A stretch of DNA of 7,203 nucleotides, taken from positions 1-7,203 of the forward strand of contig JAJBVC010000180.1 in assembly GCA_020860025.1 (NCBI GenBank). The letters are read 5' to 3'. The number at the start of each line of letters is the position of its first letter. Within the stretch, counting starts at the first letter, position 1. Below the pieces are notes generated by a model. It did not search any database and was not told where the DNA came from. It was given only the letters and a program-made list of their open reading frames with translations. This DNA is from Clostridiales bacterium (GTDB lineage: Bacteria > Bacillota > Clostridia > Oscillospirales > Acutalibacteraceae). A program made the translations under genes and the position numbers. Positions 1 through 5,839 of this stretch are shown here, in pieces.

Positions 1-92
1 ATACTATTACGTCTATTATATAACATTTTGTCTATTATTTCAACATTTGAACACAAGTATTAGTTTACAAAATTTTCATAAAGTATTTGTTA

Positions 93-113
93 ATTATACA
101 CAATGTAATTGTG
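93..113 (-). promoter_or_regulatory. Possible leftward promoter with operator-like dyad
   Basis: On the minus strand a perfect TATAAT lies at 98-93. Directly upstream of it, where a -10/-35 spacer would be, is a perfect dyad CACAAT-GTA-ATTGTG (99-113). A second dyad, GTGATGT-T-ACGTCAC, lies at 151-165; it is perfect except for one T/G pair. No good -35 box is seen at 17-18 bases (AAATAT/AAAATA), so this would be a weak or activator-dependent promoter. The gene it would serve is outside the window. In DNA this AT-rich a chance TATAAT is likely, hence the low confidence. Confidence 0.25.
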
Positions 114-221
114 ATATATTTTTGATAATTTCCGTCTTTTTCGTGTTTTTGTGATGTTACGTCACGCAATTCCAATTCATTTCACGTTTCGTATATTGTT
201 TTCACAAAATGTTTTTTACAC

Positions 222-259
222 AAAAAACAACGTGTACAAACTAAAATGCACACGCTGTT
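222..259 (-). terminator. Intrinsic terminator of the PAS gene
   Basis: Read on the minus strand, AACAGCGTGTGC (259-248) pairs with GTACACGTTGTT (237-226). This is a 12-pair stem with two G-U wobbles and a 10-base loop, and the run of T continues directly from its 3' side (227-222). It begins 17 bases after the PAS gene stop, as expected for a Rho-independent terminator. Confidence 0.7.
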
Positions 260-276
260 CTTAATATTTATTTATA

Positions 277-1440
277 TCAATTTATATCAATATCTTGATT
301 TTTGTACTTTGAAGTTATATTTTTCAGACGGCAAATCAGTGAATAGCTGCCGTCATCCTGCAAAACAGCCTTTCGCCTGTCCTCAACAATATAATATTTT
401 CCGCCCTTTGAGCGTATTCTGTAATGAACTTTAGCCTCGTTGCCCTGTTCGAGCTGCTTGCGAATTGACGCCGTTATCATTTTATATTCTCTTTCGCTGA
501 TAAAATCGGCTAAATCTCCGCCGTGATTTTCAAAAAGCTCCGCTCTCGAATAGCCGAGAAATTTTATAAAATCCTCGCTTACAATCTGAAGCTTAAACAG
601 ATTTTGAATATCTGTGCAAAAAATCGGGTCGGGCAGATTTTTAAACATAGTCACAAGACTTTCGGACATACGGTCAGCCTTTTCCTCAGCCTTTTTAACG
701 CTTGTAATATCGCTGAACATTGCGTGGAAAACAGGATTTTTTTCTTCGTCATACTGCTGTATCGCCGCATTGAACTTGCACCAGCGAAATTCGTCCTTAT
801 GCACAATCGTGCGAAATTCAATATCAATTTGACCGTCTGTCGCCATTGCTTTGCCGATAGCCTGAAAAACAAGGCTTTTATCATCCGGATGAATCAGCTC
901 GTCAAGACGATAAGATGTGTTCCTCTGTACCATTTCCTTTGTGGTGCCGAAAAGACGGCATCCGCCCTCATTAAGATATGTAACGACGATGTGCATATCG
1001 GCAGTGACCTTAAAAAGGCAAACTCCGCCGGTTACAAGGTCGATAAGATAATTCATTTTTCTTGCCTGCTGCTGCAAATCCTCCTGCTTTTTTTGCAGTT
1101 TTGAAACATCGGCAAGAGTAAGACGGCAGAGAGTCGAACCCTCAAAATTCTGTCCCGTACAGCGCATCAGCACCGAGCTTCCGTCTTTGCCTTTAAACTC
1201 TGCGTTAAAATAGACGTAAGGCGAATTTTTCTTGCACAAAACGTGCATAATCTCTTCCCTGTCCGAAGGCTTTATTATATCGTGTAAAAAGAGTTTACCC
1301 TGCTTAATTTTCGATGGGTGAACTCCCGCAAAATCGGAAAAATGACTGTCTGAATCGGTTACTCTCAGATTGTCCGCCTTGTCAACCACAAGGTTCATAA
1401 ATTCGACGTCATTGCCGCCGTTGTCGGCCTCACTTGCCAT
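277..1440 (-). CDS. Triple-PAS-domain protein without recognisable output domain
   Basis: This 387-residue soluble protein has no signal peptide or membrane segment. Three PAS-type sensor folds are read from sequence pattern. PAS1 is about residues 13-117 (degenerate; FLHDIIKPSDREEI, ending in LTLADVSKLQKK). PAS2 is about 131-250 (ELIHPDDKSLVFQAI, FRW, then FSDITSVKKAEE). PAS3 is about 262-380 (FKNLPDPIFCTD, FIKFLGYSRAEL, ending in CRLKNITSKYKNQ). Charged, Gln-rich helical linkers at about 112-130 and 247-262 follow PAS1 and PAS2, as in signalling PAS arrays. PAS domains usually feed a histidine kinase, GGDEF/EAL or transcription-factor domain, but none is present: the chain stops seven residues after PAS3. 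It may therefore act through a partner protein, or be a remnant of a longer sensor. No cofactor motif (LOV-type GXNCRFLQ or an obvious heme site) is visible, so the ligand is unknown. It has its own promoter and terminator and is divergent from purL. Confidence 0.85.
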   Translation of the reverse strand: MASEADNGGNDVEFMNLVVDKADNLRVTDSDSHFSDFAGVHPSKIKQGKLFLHDIIKPSDREEIMHVLCKKNSPYVYFNAEFKGKDGSSVLMRCTGQNFEGSTLCRLTLADVSKLQKKQEDLQQQARKMNYLIDLVTGGVCLFKVTADMHIVVTYLNEGGCRLFGTTKEMVQRNTSYRLDELIHPDDKSLVFQAIGKAMATDGQIDIEFRTIVHKDEFRWCKFNAAIQQYDEEKNPVFHAMFSDITSVKKAEEKADRMSESLVTMFKNLPDPIFCTDIQNLFKLQIVSEDFIKFLGYSRAELFENHGGDLADFISEREYKMITASIRKQLEQGNEAKVHYRIRSKGGKYYIVEDRRKAVLQDDGSYSLICRLKNITSKYKNQDIDIN

Positions 1441-1454
1441 TCCTCCGCCCCTTT
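1441..1454 (-). promoter_or_regulatory. Unusual ribosome-binding site of the PAS gene
   Basis: Upstream of the minus-strand ATG (1440-1438) the sequence reads AAAGGGG-CGGAGGA-ATG. The best Shine-Dalgarno match, GGAGG (1446-1442), ends only one base from the start codon, normally too close. The weaker AAAGGGG (1454-1448) sits at a usable 7-base spacing. The next in-frame ATG (residue 15) has no upstream purine-rich site, so the start at 1440 is kept. Confidence 0.5.
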
Positions 1455-1529
1455 CATTATTTTTTGTTTTCTATACATTACTATGATTTAATCAAGTTTA
1501 AAATTCACAAACATATTCCTTGATTTGTA

Positions 1530-1560
1530 ATTATATCACATTCCGCTTTGATTTTGTTAA
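1530..1560 (-). promoter_or_regulatory. Extended -10 promoter for the PAS gene
   Basis: On the minus strand TTAACA (1560-1555) is followed after 19 bases by a perfect TATAAT (1535-1530), preceded by the TGn extended -10 motif (TGTGATATAAT). The long spacer is offset by the extended -10. The predicted start near 1523 gives a leader of about 80 bases. The -35 lies within a 12-base perfect palindrome, TTTGTTAACAAA (1553-1564), which could be an operator. Confidence 0.6.
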
Positions 1561-1626
1561 CAAACAATGAAAATTTTAAGCCAAACAAAAAAATGACAAA
1601 AAATATATAAAAAATTAAATTTACTA

Positions 1627-1655
1627 TAGGCAATCACGCAGTTTTGTGATAAAAT
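1627..1655 (+). promoter_or_regulatory. Extended -10 promoter for purL
   Basis: TAGGCA (1627-1632, four of six matches to TTGACA) is followed after 17 bases by TAAAAT (1650-1655), with TGA directly before it as an extended -10 (TGTGATAAAAT). The same TGTGATAWAAT form occurs in the divergent PAS promoter. Predicted start is near 1662, leaving a leader of about 75 bases. No purine riboswitch aptamer core is recognisable in that leader. Confidence 0.5.
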
Positions 1656-1665
1656 AGTCAGTGTA

Positions 1666-1706
1666 TATTGATATATGTATGATATATATTTATTGATATA
1701 CGTTAT
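1666..1706 (+). repeat. Direct repeat TATTGATATAYGT in the purL leader
   Basis: TATTGATATATGT (1666-1678) recurs as TATTGATATACGT (1691-1703), 25 bases apart and differing at one base. ATATAT arms between them (1671-1676 and 1682-1687) can also pair around a five-base loop. The repeat lies between the predicted transcription start and the ribosome site, a possible place for a repressor or an RNA element. Low-complexity AT sequence could produce this by chance. Confidence 0.4.
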
Positions 1707-1736
1707 CAGAACAAGTAATTATATTAGGAGAAAGAT

Positions 1737-4700
1737 ATGTCTAAAGTATTTCGAGTATTTGTTGAAAAGAAAAAGGGCAATGATATTGAGGCGGTGCAGA
1801 CTCTTGCCGACCTTCGTGAAAACGCAGGCTTTACCGCCCTTGAGGATTTAAGAATTATCAACCGTTATGACGCACAGGGACTGAGCGAGGATGAATTTAA
1901 AACGGCGGTTGAGGAAATTCTGTCGGAGCCTAACCTTGACAATGTATCTTACGAGCTTAGCATAGACGACGGCTGGCGTACGTTTGCGACAGAGTATCTT
2001 CCCGGTCAGTATGACCAAAGAGCGGATTCGGCTGCGCAGTGTATTCAGCTTTTGACGGCGGGAGAGCGTCCCGACATTCTTTATGCAAAGGTTATCACTC
2101 TTAAAGGCGACATAAGCGACGATGATTTTGAAAAAATCAAGTCTTACATAATTAACCCTGTTGAATCCCGTGTGGCTTCAATGGAAATTCCCGCCTCCCT
2201 TGATATGCAGGCTGATACTCCGCCGGACATTATAAGAATTAACGGCTTCATCAATATGAACAATGAAGAAATTGCCGCCTACCACGCTTCAATGGGCTTT
2301 GCTATGAGCATTGAGGATTTGTGCTGGGTACGTGATTATTTCGGCAAAACCGAGGGCAGAGATCCGAGCCTTACGGAACTAAAGGTTATTGACACATATT
2401 GGTCTGACCACTGCCGTCACACGACGTTTGCGACAGAGCTTGATGAAATTAAAATAGATGAGAGCAAGTACAGCAAGGCTTTAAACGACGCTTTAAATCA
2501 GTATTTTGACATTCGCAAAGAGGTTTACGGCAATCGTGAAAAAATCGTTTGCCTTATGGATATGGCTTGTATCGGTACAAAGGTGCTTAAAAAGCGTGGT
2601 CTTGTAAACGACCTTGACGAGAGCGATGAAATCAACGCCTGCTCAATTCAGGTTCCCGTTGTTATTGACGGCAAAGAGGAGCAGTGGCTTGTTCAGTTCA
2701 AGAACGAAACTCACAATCACCCGACGGAAATTGAGCCGTTCGGCGGTGCCGCAACGTGCCTTGGCGGTGCAATTCGTGACCCGCTGTCGGGACGTGCCTA
2801 CGTTTATCAGGCTATGCGTGTAACAGGCGCAGGCGATCCTACAACTCCGTTTGAGGACACACTTGAAGCAAAGCTTCCTCAAAGCAAAATTACAACAGGC
2901 GCCGCTGCCGGATATTCAAGCTACGGCAACCAAATCGGTCTTGCAACAGGTCAGGTAACGGAGCTTTACGATGACGGCTACGTTGCAAAAAGAATGGAAA
3001 TCGGCGCTGTTATCGGAGCGTCACCTAAAGAAAATGTTATTCGTGAATGTCCGCAGGACGGCGACATTATCGTTCTTTTGGGCGGCAGAACGGGACGTGA
3101 CGGCTGCGGCGGCGCTACAGGCTCGTCAAAGGCTCACAATTCATCATCAATCGAAACGTGCGGCGCCGAGGTGCAAAAGGGTAATCCTCCGACCGAACGT
3201 AAAATTCAGCGTCTTTTCCGCAAGGCTGAAGTTGCAAAAATGATAAAACGCTGCAACGATTTCGGTGCAGGCGGTGTTTCCGTCGCTATAGGCGAGCTTG
3301 CCGACGGACTTAAAATCGACCTTGACAAGGTTCCTAAAAAATATGACGGTCTTGACGGCACAGAGCTTGCTATTTCCGAATCGCAGGAGCGTATGGCTGT
3401 TGTACTTGACAAGAACGATGTAGATAAATTTATAAAGCTTTCAAATGATGAAAATCTTGAGGCTACTCCGGTTGCTGTCGTTACGTCAAACGACAGGCTT
3501 GAAATGACCTGGAGAGGCGATAAAATTGTTGACATCAGCCGTGAATTTCTCAACACAAACGGCGTTACGCAACATTCCGTTGCCGAGATTACAGCCATTG
3601 ACGACAAAAAGAATTATACAAAGCTCGTTCCCGACTGTCTTGCAAATATGAGCAAATCCGACGCTCTTAAAGCAAACCTGGCAAGACTTGAAGTCTGCTC
3701 GCAAAAGGGACTTGTTGAACGCTTTGACTCATCAATCGGCGCAGCAACTGTTCTTATGCCGTACGCCGGAAAATATCAGCTTACTCCCGAAGAGGCAATG
3801 GTCGCAAAAATTCCGCTTCTTGACGGCGAAACAGACACGGCAACGGTTATGGCTTACGGCTTTATTCCAAAGCTTTCACGCTGGTCGCCGTTCCATTCGG
3901 CTGCGTTTGCCGTATCAGAATCTCTTGCAAAGCTTGCCGCCGTCGGCTGCAATCCGTCAAAAGCAAGACTTACTTTCCAAGAATATTTTGAAAGACTGGG
4001 CGATGTTCCGACTCGCTGGGGCAAACCTGTATCGGCTCTTTTAGGAGCGCTTTCTGCACAAATCGGCTACAAATGCCCGTCAATAGGCGGTAAAGATTCA
4101 ATGAGCGGTTCGTTCAACGACCGTGACGTTCCGCCGACTCTCGTTTCATTTGCGGTCGGTATGAGCGAAGCGAGCAAAACGGCTTCTTCAAAGTTCAAGA
4201 GGTCCGGCTCGACTGTTAAATTACTTCCGCTTCCCGTTGACGAAGAATCGGGTCTGCCCGACTACGAAAAGGCAATGGCTCTTATGGTTAAGGTATACGA
4301 GGCTGTTCGCAGCGGTGAAATCCTTGCCGCTTCGGTCGTTAAAGAGGGCGGTGCCGCCGCTTGCGTATGCAAAATGGCTTTCGGCGACAAGACAGGCTTT
4401 ACATTTGCGCAAGACCTTGATTTTGAAACGCTCTTTGCCGCTAAAGAAGCATCGTTCGTTGTTGAGCTTGCCGATAAAAATTCATTTGACGGCATAACTC
4501 TCGGTACTACAAATGACAACGGCGTATTCATCATTGACGGCGACGTTTTGACTGTTGACGAGCTTATCGACTGCTGGTGCGGCAAGCTCGAAAAGGTATT
4601 TGCCACAGATTCGGGCTTAAAGGCACGTATGCCTTATGATGTTCCGCTTAACGAGGAGCGTTCAATATTCGTTGCCAAGAACAAGGTTGCAAGACCTAAG

Positions 4701-5489
4701 GTATTTATTCCGGCTTTCCCGGGTACCAACTGTGAAATCGACTCCGCAAGAGCGTTTGAAAAAGCGGGCGCCGACGTTTCTGTTCTTGTTGTCAACAACC
4801 TTTCCCCATTGGCAATCAACGAAACTATAGACAAAATGGTTTCCGAAATCGAAAGTTCTCAGATTATTATGCTTCCCGGCGGATTTTCCGGCGGTGACGA
4901 GCCTGAGGGTTCGGGTAAATTTATTGCAACAACCTTTAGAAATCCGAAAATTAAAGAGGCTGTTACAAAGCTTCTTAACTGCCGTGACGGTTTAATGCTC
5001 GGCATCTGCAACGGCTTCCAGGCGCTTATTAAACTTGGTCTTGTACCTTACGGCGAAATCAGAGACATCAAGCCGACAGACCCGACGTTGACATTTAACA
5101 CTATCGGACGTCACATTTCATCAATGGCGTACACAAGAGTTACGAGCGTAAAATCACCATGGTTTAACAAGGTGAACGCAGGCGATATTTATTCTGTTCC
5201 CATCAGCCACGGCGAGGGCAGATTTATTGCAGATGACGACGTTGTTAAAAAGCTGATTAACAATGGCCAGATTGCCACTCAATACGTAAATCTTGACGGC
5301 GAAACTGTTGCCGAAATGCCGTTTAATCCGAACGGTTCCGTTTGCGCTATCGAGGGAATTACGTCACCCGACGGCAGAGTCCTCGGCAAAATGGGCCACT
5401 GCGAAAGAAAAGGCGACGACCTTTATAAAAATGTACCGTTTGAAAAGGATATGCACATCTTTGAAAGCGGTGTGGAATACTTTAAATAA
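1737..5489 (+). CDS. purL: Phosphoribosylformylglycinamidine synthase, single-chain (PurL-PurQ fusion)
   Basis: Cytosolic enzyme of de novo purine synthesis: FGAR + glutamine + ATP gives FGAM + glutamate + ADP + phosphate. At 1250 residues it is full length for the large PurL form. Layout by motif: N-terminal PurS-like region (about 1-150); linker reaching YWSDHCRHTTF (W222, H225, H228); first AIRS-like half with FKNETHNHP (321-329), the glycine-rich GGRTGRDG (449-456) and VQKGNPPTERKIQ from V479; second, nucleotide-binding-like half with PSIGGKDSMSG from P781; and a class I glutaminase domain from about residue 987. The glutaminase triad is visible: C1091 in GICNGFQ, and H1221 and E1223 in GHCER. 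The wording of the motifs fits the Firmicutes/Bacteroides clade (TIGR01857-like) rather than the enterobacterial one. The start has AGGAG at 1726-1730, six bases upstream. It seems monocistronic, which is notable because pur genes are often clustered in Clostridia. Confidence 0.97.
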   Translation: MSKVFRVFVEKKKGNDIEAVQTLADLRENAGFTALEDLRIINRYDAQGLSEDEFKTAVEEILSEPNLDNVSYELSIDDGWRTFATEYLPGQYDQRADSAAQCIQLLTAGERPDILYAKVITLKGDISDDDFEKIKSYIINPVESRVASMEIPASLDMQADTPPDIIRINGFINMNNEEIAAYHASMGFAMSIEDLCWVRDYFGKTEGRDPSLTELKVIDTYWSDHCRHTTFATELDEIKIDESKYSKALNDALNQYFDIRKEVYGNREKIVCLMDMACIGTKVLKKRGLVNDLDESDEINACSIQVPVVIDGKEEQWLVQFKNETHNHPTEIEPFGGAATCLGGAIRDPLSGRAYVYQAMRVTGAGDPTTPFEDTLEAKLPQSKITTGAAAGYSSYGNQIGLATGQVTELYDDGYVAKRMEIGAVIGASPKENVIRECPQDGDIIVLLGGRTGRDGCGGATGSSKAHNSSSIETCGAEVQKGNPPTERKIQRLFRKAEVAKMIKRCNDFGAGGVSVAIGELADGLKIDLDKVPKKYDGLDGTELAISESQERMAVVLDKNDVDKFIKLSNDENLEATPVAVVTSNDRLEMTWRGDKIVDISREFLNTNGVTQHSVAEITAIDDKKNYTKLVPDCLANMSKSDALKANLARLEVCSQKGLVERFDSSIGAATVLMPYAGKYQLTPEEAMVAKIPLLDGETDTATVMAYGFIPKLSRWSPFHSAAFAVSESLAKLAAVGCNPSKARLTFQEYFERLGDVPTRWGKPVSALLGALSAQIGYKCPSIGGKDSMSGSFNDRDVPPTLVSFAVGMSEASKTASSKFKRSGSTVKLLPLPVDEESGLPDYEKAMALMVKVYEAVRSGEILAASVVKEGGAAACVCKMAFGDKTGFTFAQDLDFETLFAAKEASFVVELADKNSFDGITLGTTNDNGVFIIDGDVLTVDELIDCWCGKLEKVFATDSGLKARMPYDVPLNEERSIFVAKNKVARPKVFIPAFPGTNCEIDSARAFEKAGADVSVLVVNNLSPLAINETIDKMVSEIESSQIIMLPGGFSGGDEPEGSGKFIATTFRNPKIKEAVTKLLNCRDGLMLGICNGFQALIKLGLVPYGEIRDIKPTDPTLTFNTIGRHISSMAYTRVTSVKSPWFNKVNAGDIYSVPISHGEGRFIADDDVVKKLINNGQIATQYVNLDGETVAEMPFNPNGSVCAIEGITSPDGRVLGKMGHCERKGDDLYKNVPFEKDMHIFESGVEYFK

Positions 5490-5491
5490 AT

Positions 5492-5534
5492 AAACAACTG
5501 TGTTACTTCTTTTCTAAAACAGATTGTTTCTTTT
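5492..5534 (+). terminator. Probable purL terminator
   Basis: AAACAACTGTGTT (5492-5504) pairs with AAAACAGATTGTTT (5516-5529) across an 11-base loop. The stem is AAACAA/TTGTTT, a bulged A, CTGT/ACAG, one mismatch and two A-T pairs. It is followed by CTTTT. It starts two bases after the purL stop. The stem is AT-rich and imperfect, so termination may be partial. Confidence 0.45.
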
Positions 5535-5591
5535 CCGCTTAAAAGCGGAGGGATTACCGCCTAAAGGTGGGAAAGTGCCTTTAAAAAGGCA
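5534..5591 (+). repeat. Three tandem short palindromes
   Basis: Three consecutive stem-loops share an A-rich centre. TCCGCT-TAAA-AGCGGA spans 5534-5549. CCGCCT-AA-AGGTGG spans 5557-5570, with one G-T pair. TGCCTTT-AA-AAAGGCA spans 5576-5591. They are 7 and 5 bases apart and resemble diverged copies of one unit. None has a T-run directly after it, so they do not look like terminators. Confidence 0.6.
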
Positions 5592-5597
5592 ATAAAT

Positions 5598-5616
5598 GTG
5601 CTACCGCACTGTTTTT
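5598..5616 (+). terminator. Weak stem with T-run
   Basis: GTGC-TACC-GCAC (5598-5609) is followed by TGTTTTT. The stem is only four pairs, so it could be at best a weak or back-up terminator. Confidence 0.2.
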
Positions 5617-5618
5617 CA

Positions 5619-5640
5619 TTTCTTTGCATTGGCAAAGAAA
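5619..5640 (+). repeat. Perfect 9-base inverted repeat
   Basis: TTTCTTTGC (5619-5627) and GCAAAGAAA (5632-5640) form a perfect stem around the loop ATTG. CAAAGAAA recurs at 5646-5653 just downstream, giving an alternative pairing partner. Confidence 0.65.
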
Positions 5641-5657
5641 CGAAACAAAGAAAACAA

Positions 5658-5691
5658 CTTAGGGGGAGAAGCTCCGCTTATTCCCCCTAAG
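5658..5691 (+). repeat. Perfect 10-base GC-rich stem-loop
   Basis: CTTAGGGGGA (5658-5667) is the exact reverse complement of TCCCCCTAAG (5682-5691), with a 14-base loop. Five consecutive G-C pairs make this among the most stable hairpins in the spacer. A pyrimidine tract ending in five T lies about 10 bases beyond (5694-5707), too far for a standard intrinsic terminator, though read-through from purL could still end here. A competing pairing, GGAG with CTCC of the loop, is possible. Confidence 0.65.
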
Positions 5692-5706
5692 AACCCCCTC
5701 TCTTTT

Positions 5707-5736
5707 TCGCCGAGCGCACAATGCGCACTTCGGCGA
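5707..5736 (+). repeat. GC-rich two-part stem-loop
   Basis: TCGCCGA (5707-5713) pairs with TCGGCGA (5730-5736), and directly inside it GCGCA (5714-5718) pairs with TGCGC (5722-5726). This gives a 12-pair stem with a three-base bulge (ACT) and a three-base loop. Its 3' arm is also the first part of a 27-base direct repeat, so the two structures compete. Confidence 0.65.
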
Positions 5737-5811
5737 GAGTGCATTATTTAAACAAATAATATTCCAACATTTTAAATACAATTTGCACTTCGGCGAGGGT
5801 GCGTTACTTAA
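5725..5811 (+). repeat. 27-base imperfect direct repeat, two copies
   Basis: Copy 1 is 5725-5751 and copy 2 is 5785-5811; they match at 24 of 27 positions and start 60 bases apart. All three differences are transitions, at repeat positions 14, 19 and 23. Each begins GCACTTCGGCGAG and can fold through GCAC...GTGC. Two of the three changes leave the GCAC/GTGC pairing intact and the third lies in the tail. Copy 2 ends 12 bases before the apgM Shine-Dalgarno site, so it would lie in the apgM leader if transcription starts upstream. Two copies with no regular array do not make a CRISPR. Confidence 0.7.
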
Positions 5812-5823
5812 TACTATGTTTAC

Positions 5824-5828
5824 AGGAG
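5824..5828 (+). promoter_or_regulatory. Ribosome-binding site of apgM (long spacing)
   Basis: AGGAG is followed by 11 bases before the ATG at 5840, longer than the usual 5-9. The next in-frame ATG (5849, residue 4) would be 20 bases away, so 5840 is preferred. Confidence 0.6.
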
Positions 5829-5839
5829 TTTGAATTTTT

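Larger units (their letters stand above)
1..276. other. AT-rich gene-free region left of the PAS gene
   Basis: No frame on either strand gives a plausible gene: the DNA is very AT-rich, stops are frequent, and no ORF has a Shine-Dalgarno site. Reading on past the PAS gene's stop (minus strand) shows no GGDEF, kinase or other output domain in any frame, so the PAS gene does not look recently truncated by a frameshift. The stretch contains the PAS gene terminator at 222-259, a second A/T-only stem at 210-217/222-229, and two odd-centred dyads at 99-113 and 151-165. The likeliest reading is a spacer between the PAS gene and another leftward gene lying outside the window. Confidence 0.6.
5490..5839. 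other. 350-base structured spacer between purL and apgM
   Basis: No gene is supported here: all frames are short and lack ribosome sites. The stretch instead holds a run of about eight potential stem-loops and a 27-base direct repeat, listed separately. This is far more structure than termination of purL and initiation of apgM require. It may be a composite of dispersed intergenic repeats. No good sigma-A promoter for apgM is obvious; TACAAT at 5777-5782 lacks a matching -35. Confidence 0.7.

Noticed and set aside
150..166. CRP/FNR-type binding site
   Set aside because: TGTGA and TCACG are seven bases apart rather than the six required, so it is listed only as a dyad.
246..434. Plus-strand ORF of 62 residues at the left edge of the PAS gene
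   Set aside because: It overlaps the PAS 3' end and the terminator stem, has no Shine-Dalgarno site, and its sequence has no recognisable features.
523..1104. Plus-strand ORF of 193 residues over the PAS gene
   Set aside because: It is antisense to a well-supported PAS protein, has no ribosome site, and shows Cys/Phe/Leu-rich low-information sequence typical of a shadow frame.
1656..1736. Purine riboswitch in the purL leader
   Set aside because: The conserved purine aptamer loops (TATA...GG and the C-rich junction) are absent and the leader is short and AT-repetitive.
5658..5707. Strong intrinsic terminator from the GC-rich stem-loop
   Set aside because: The T-run lies more than 10 bases beyond the stem, separated by a C-rich stretch, so it does not fit the standard form.
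5725..5811. CRISPR array
   Set aside because: Only two diverged copies, no further repeats and no cas genes.
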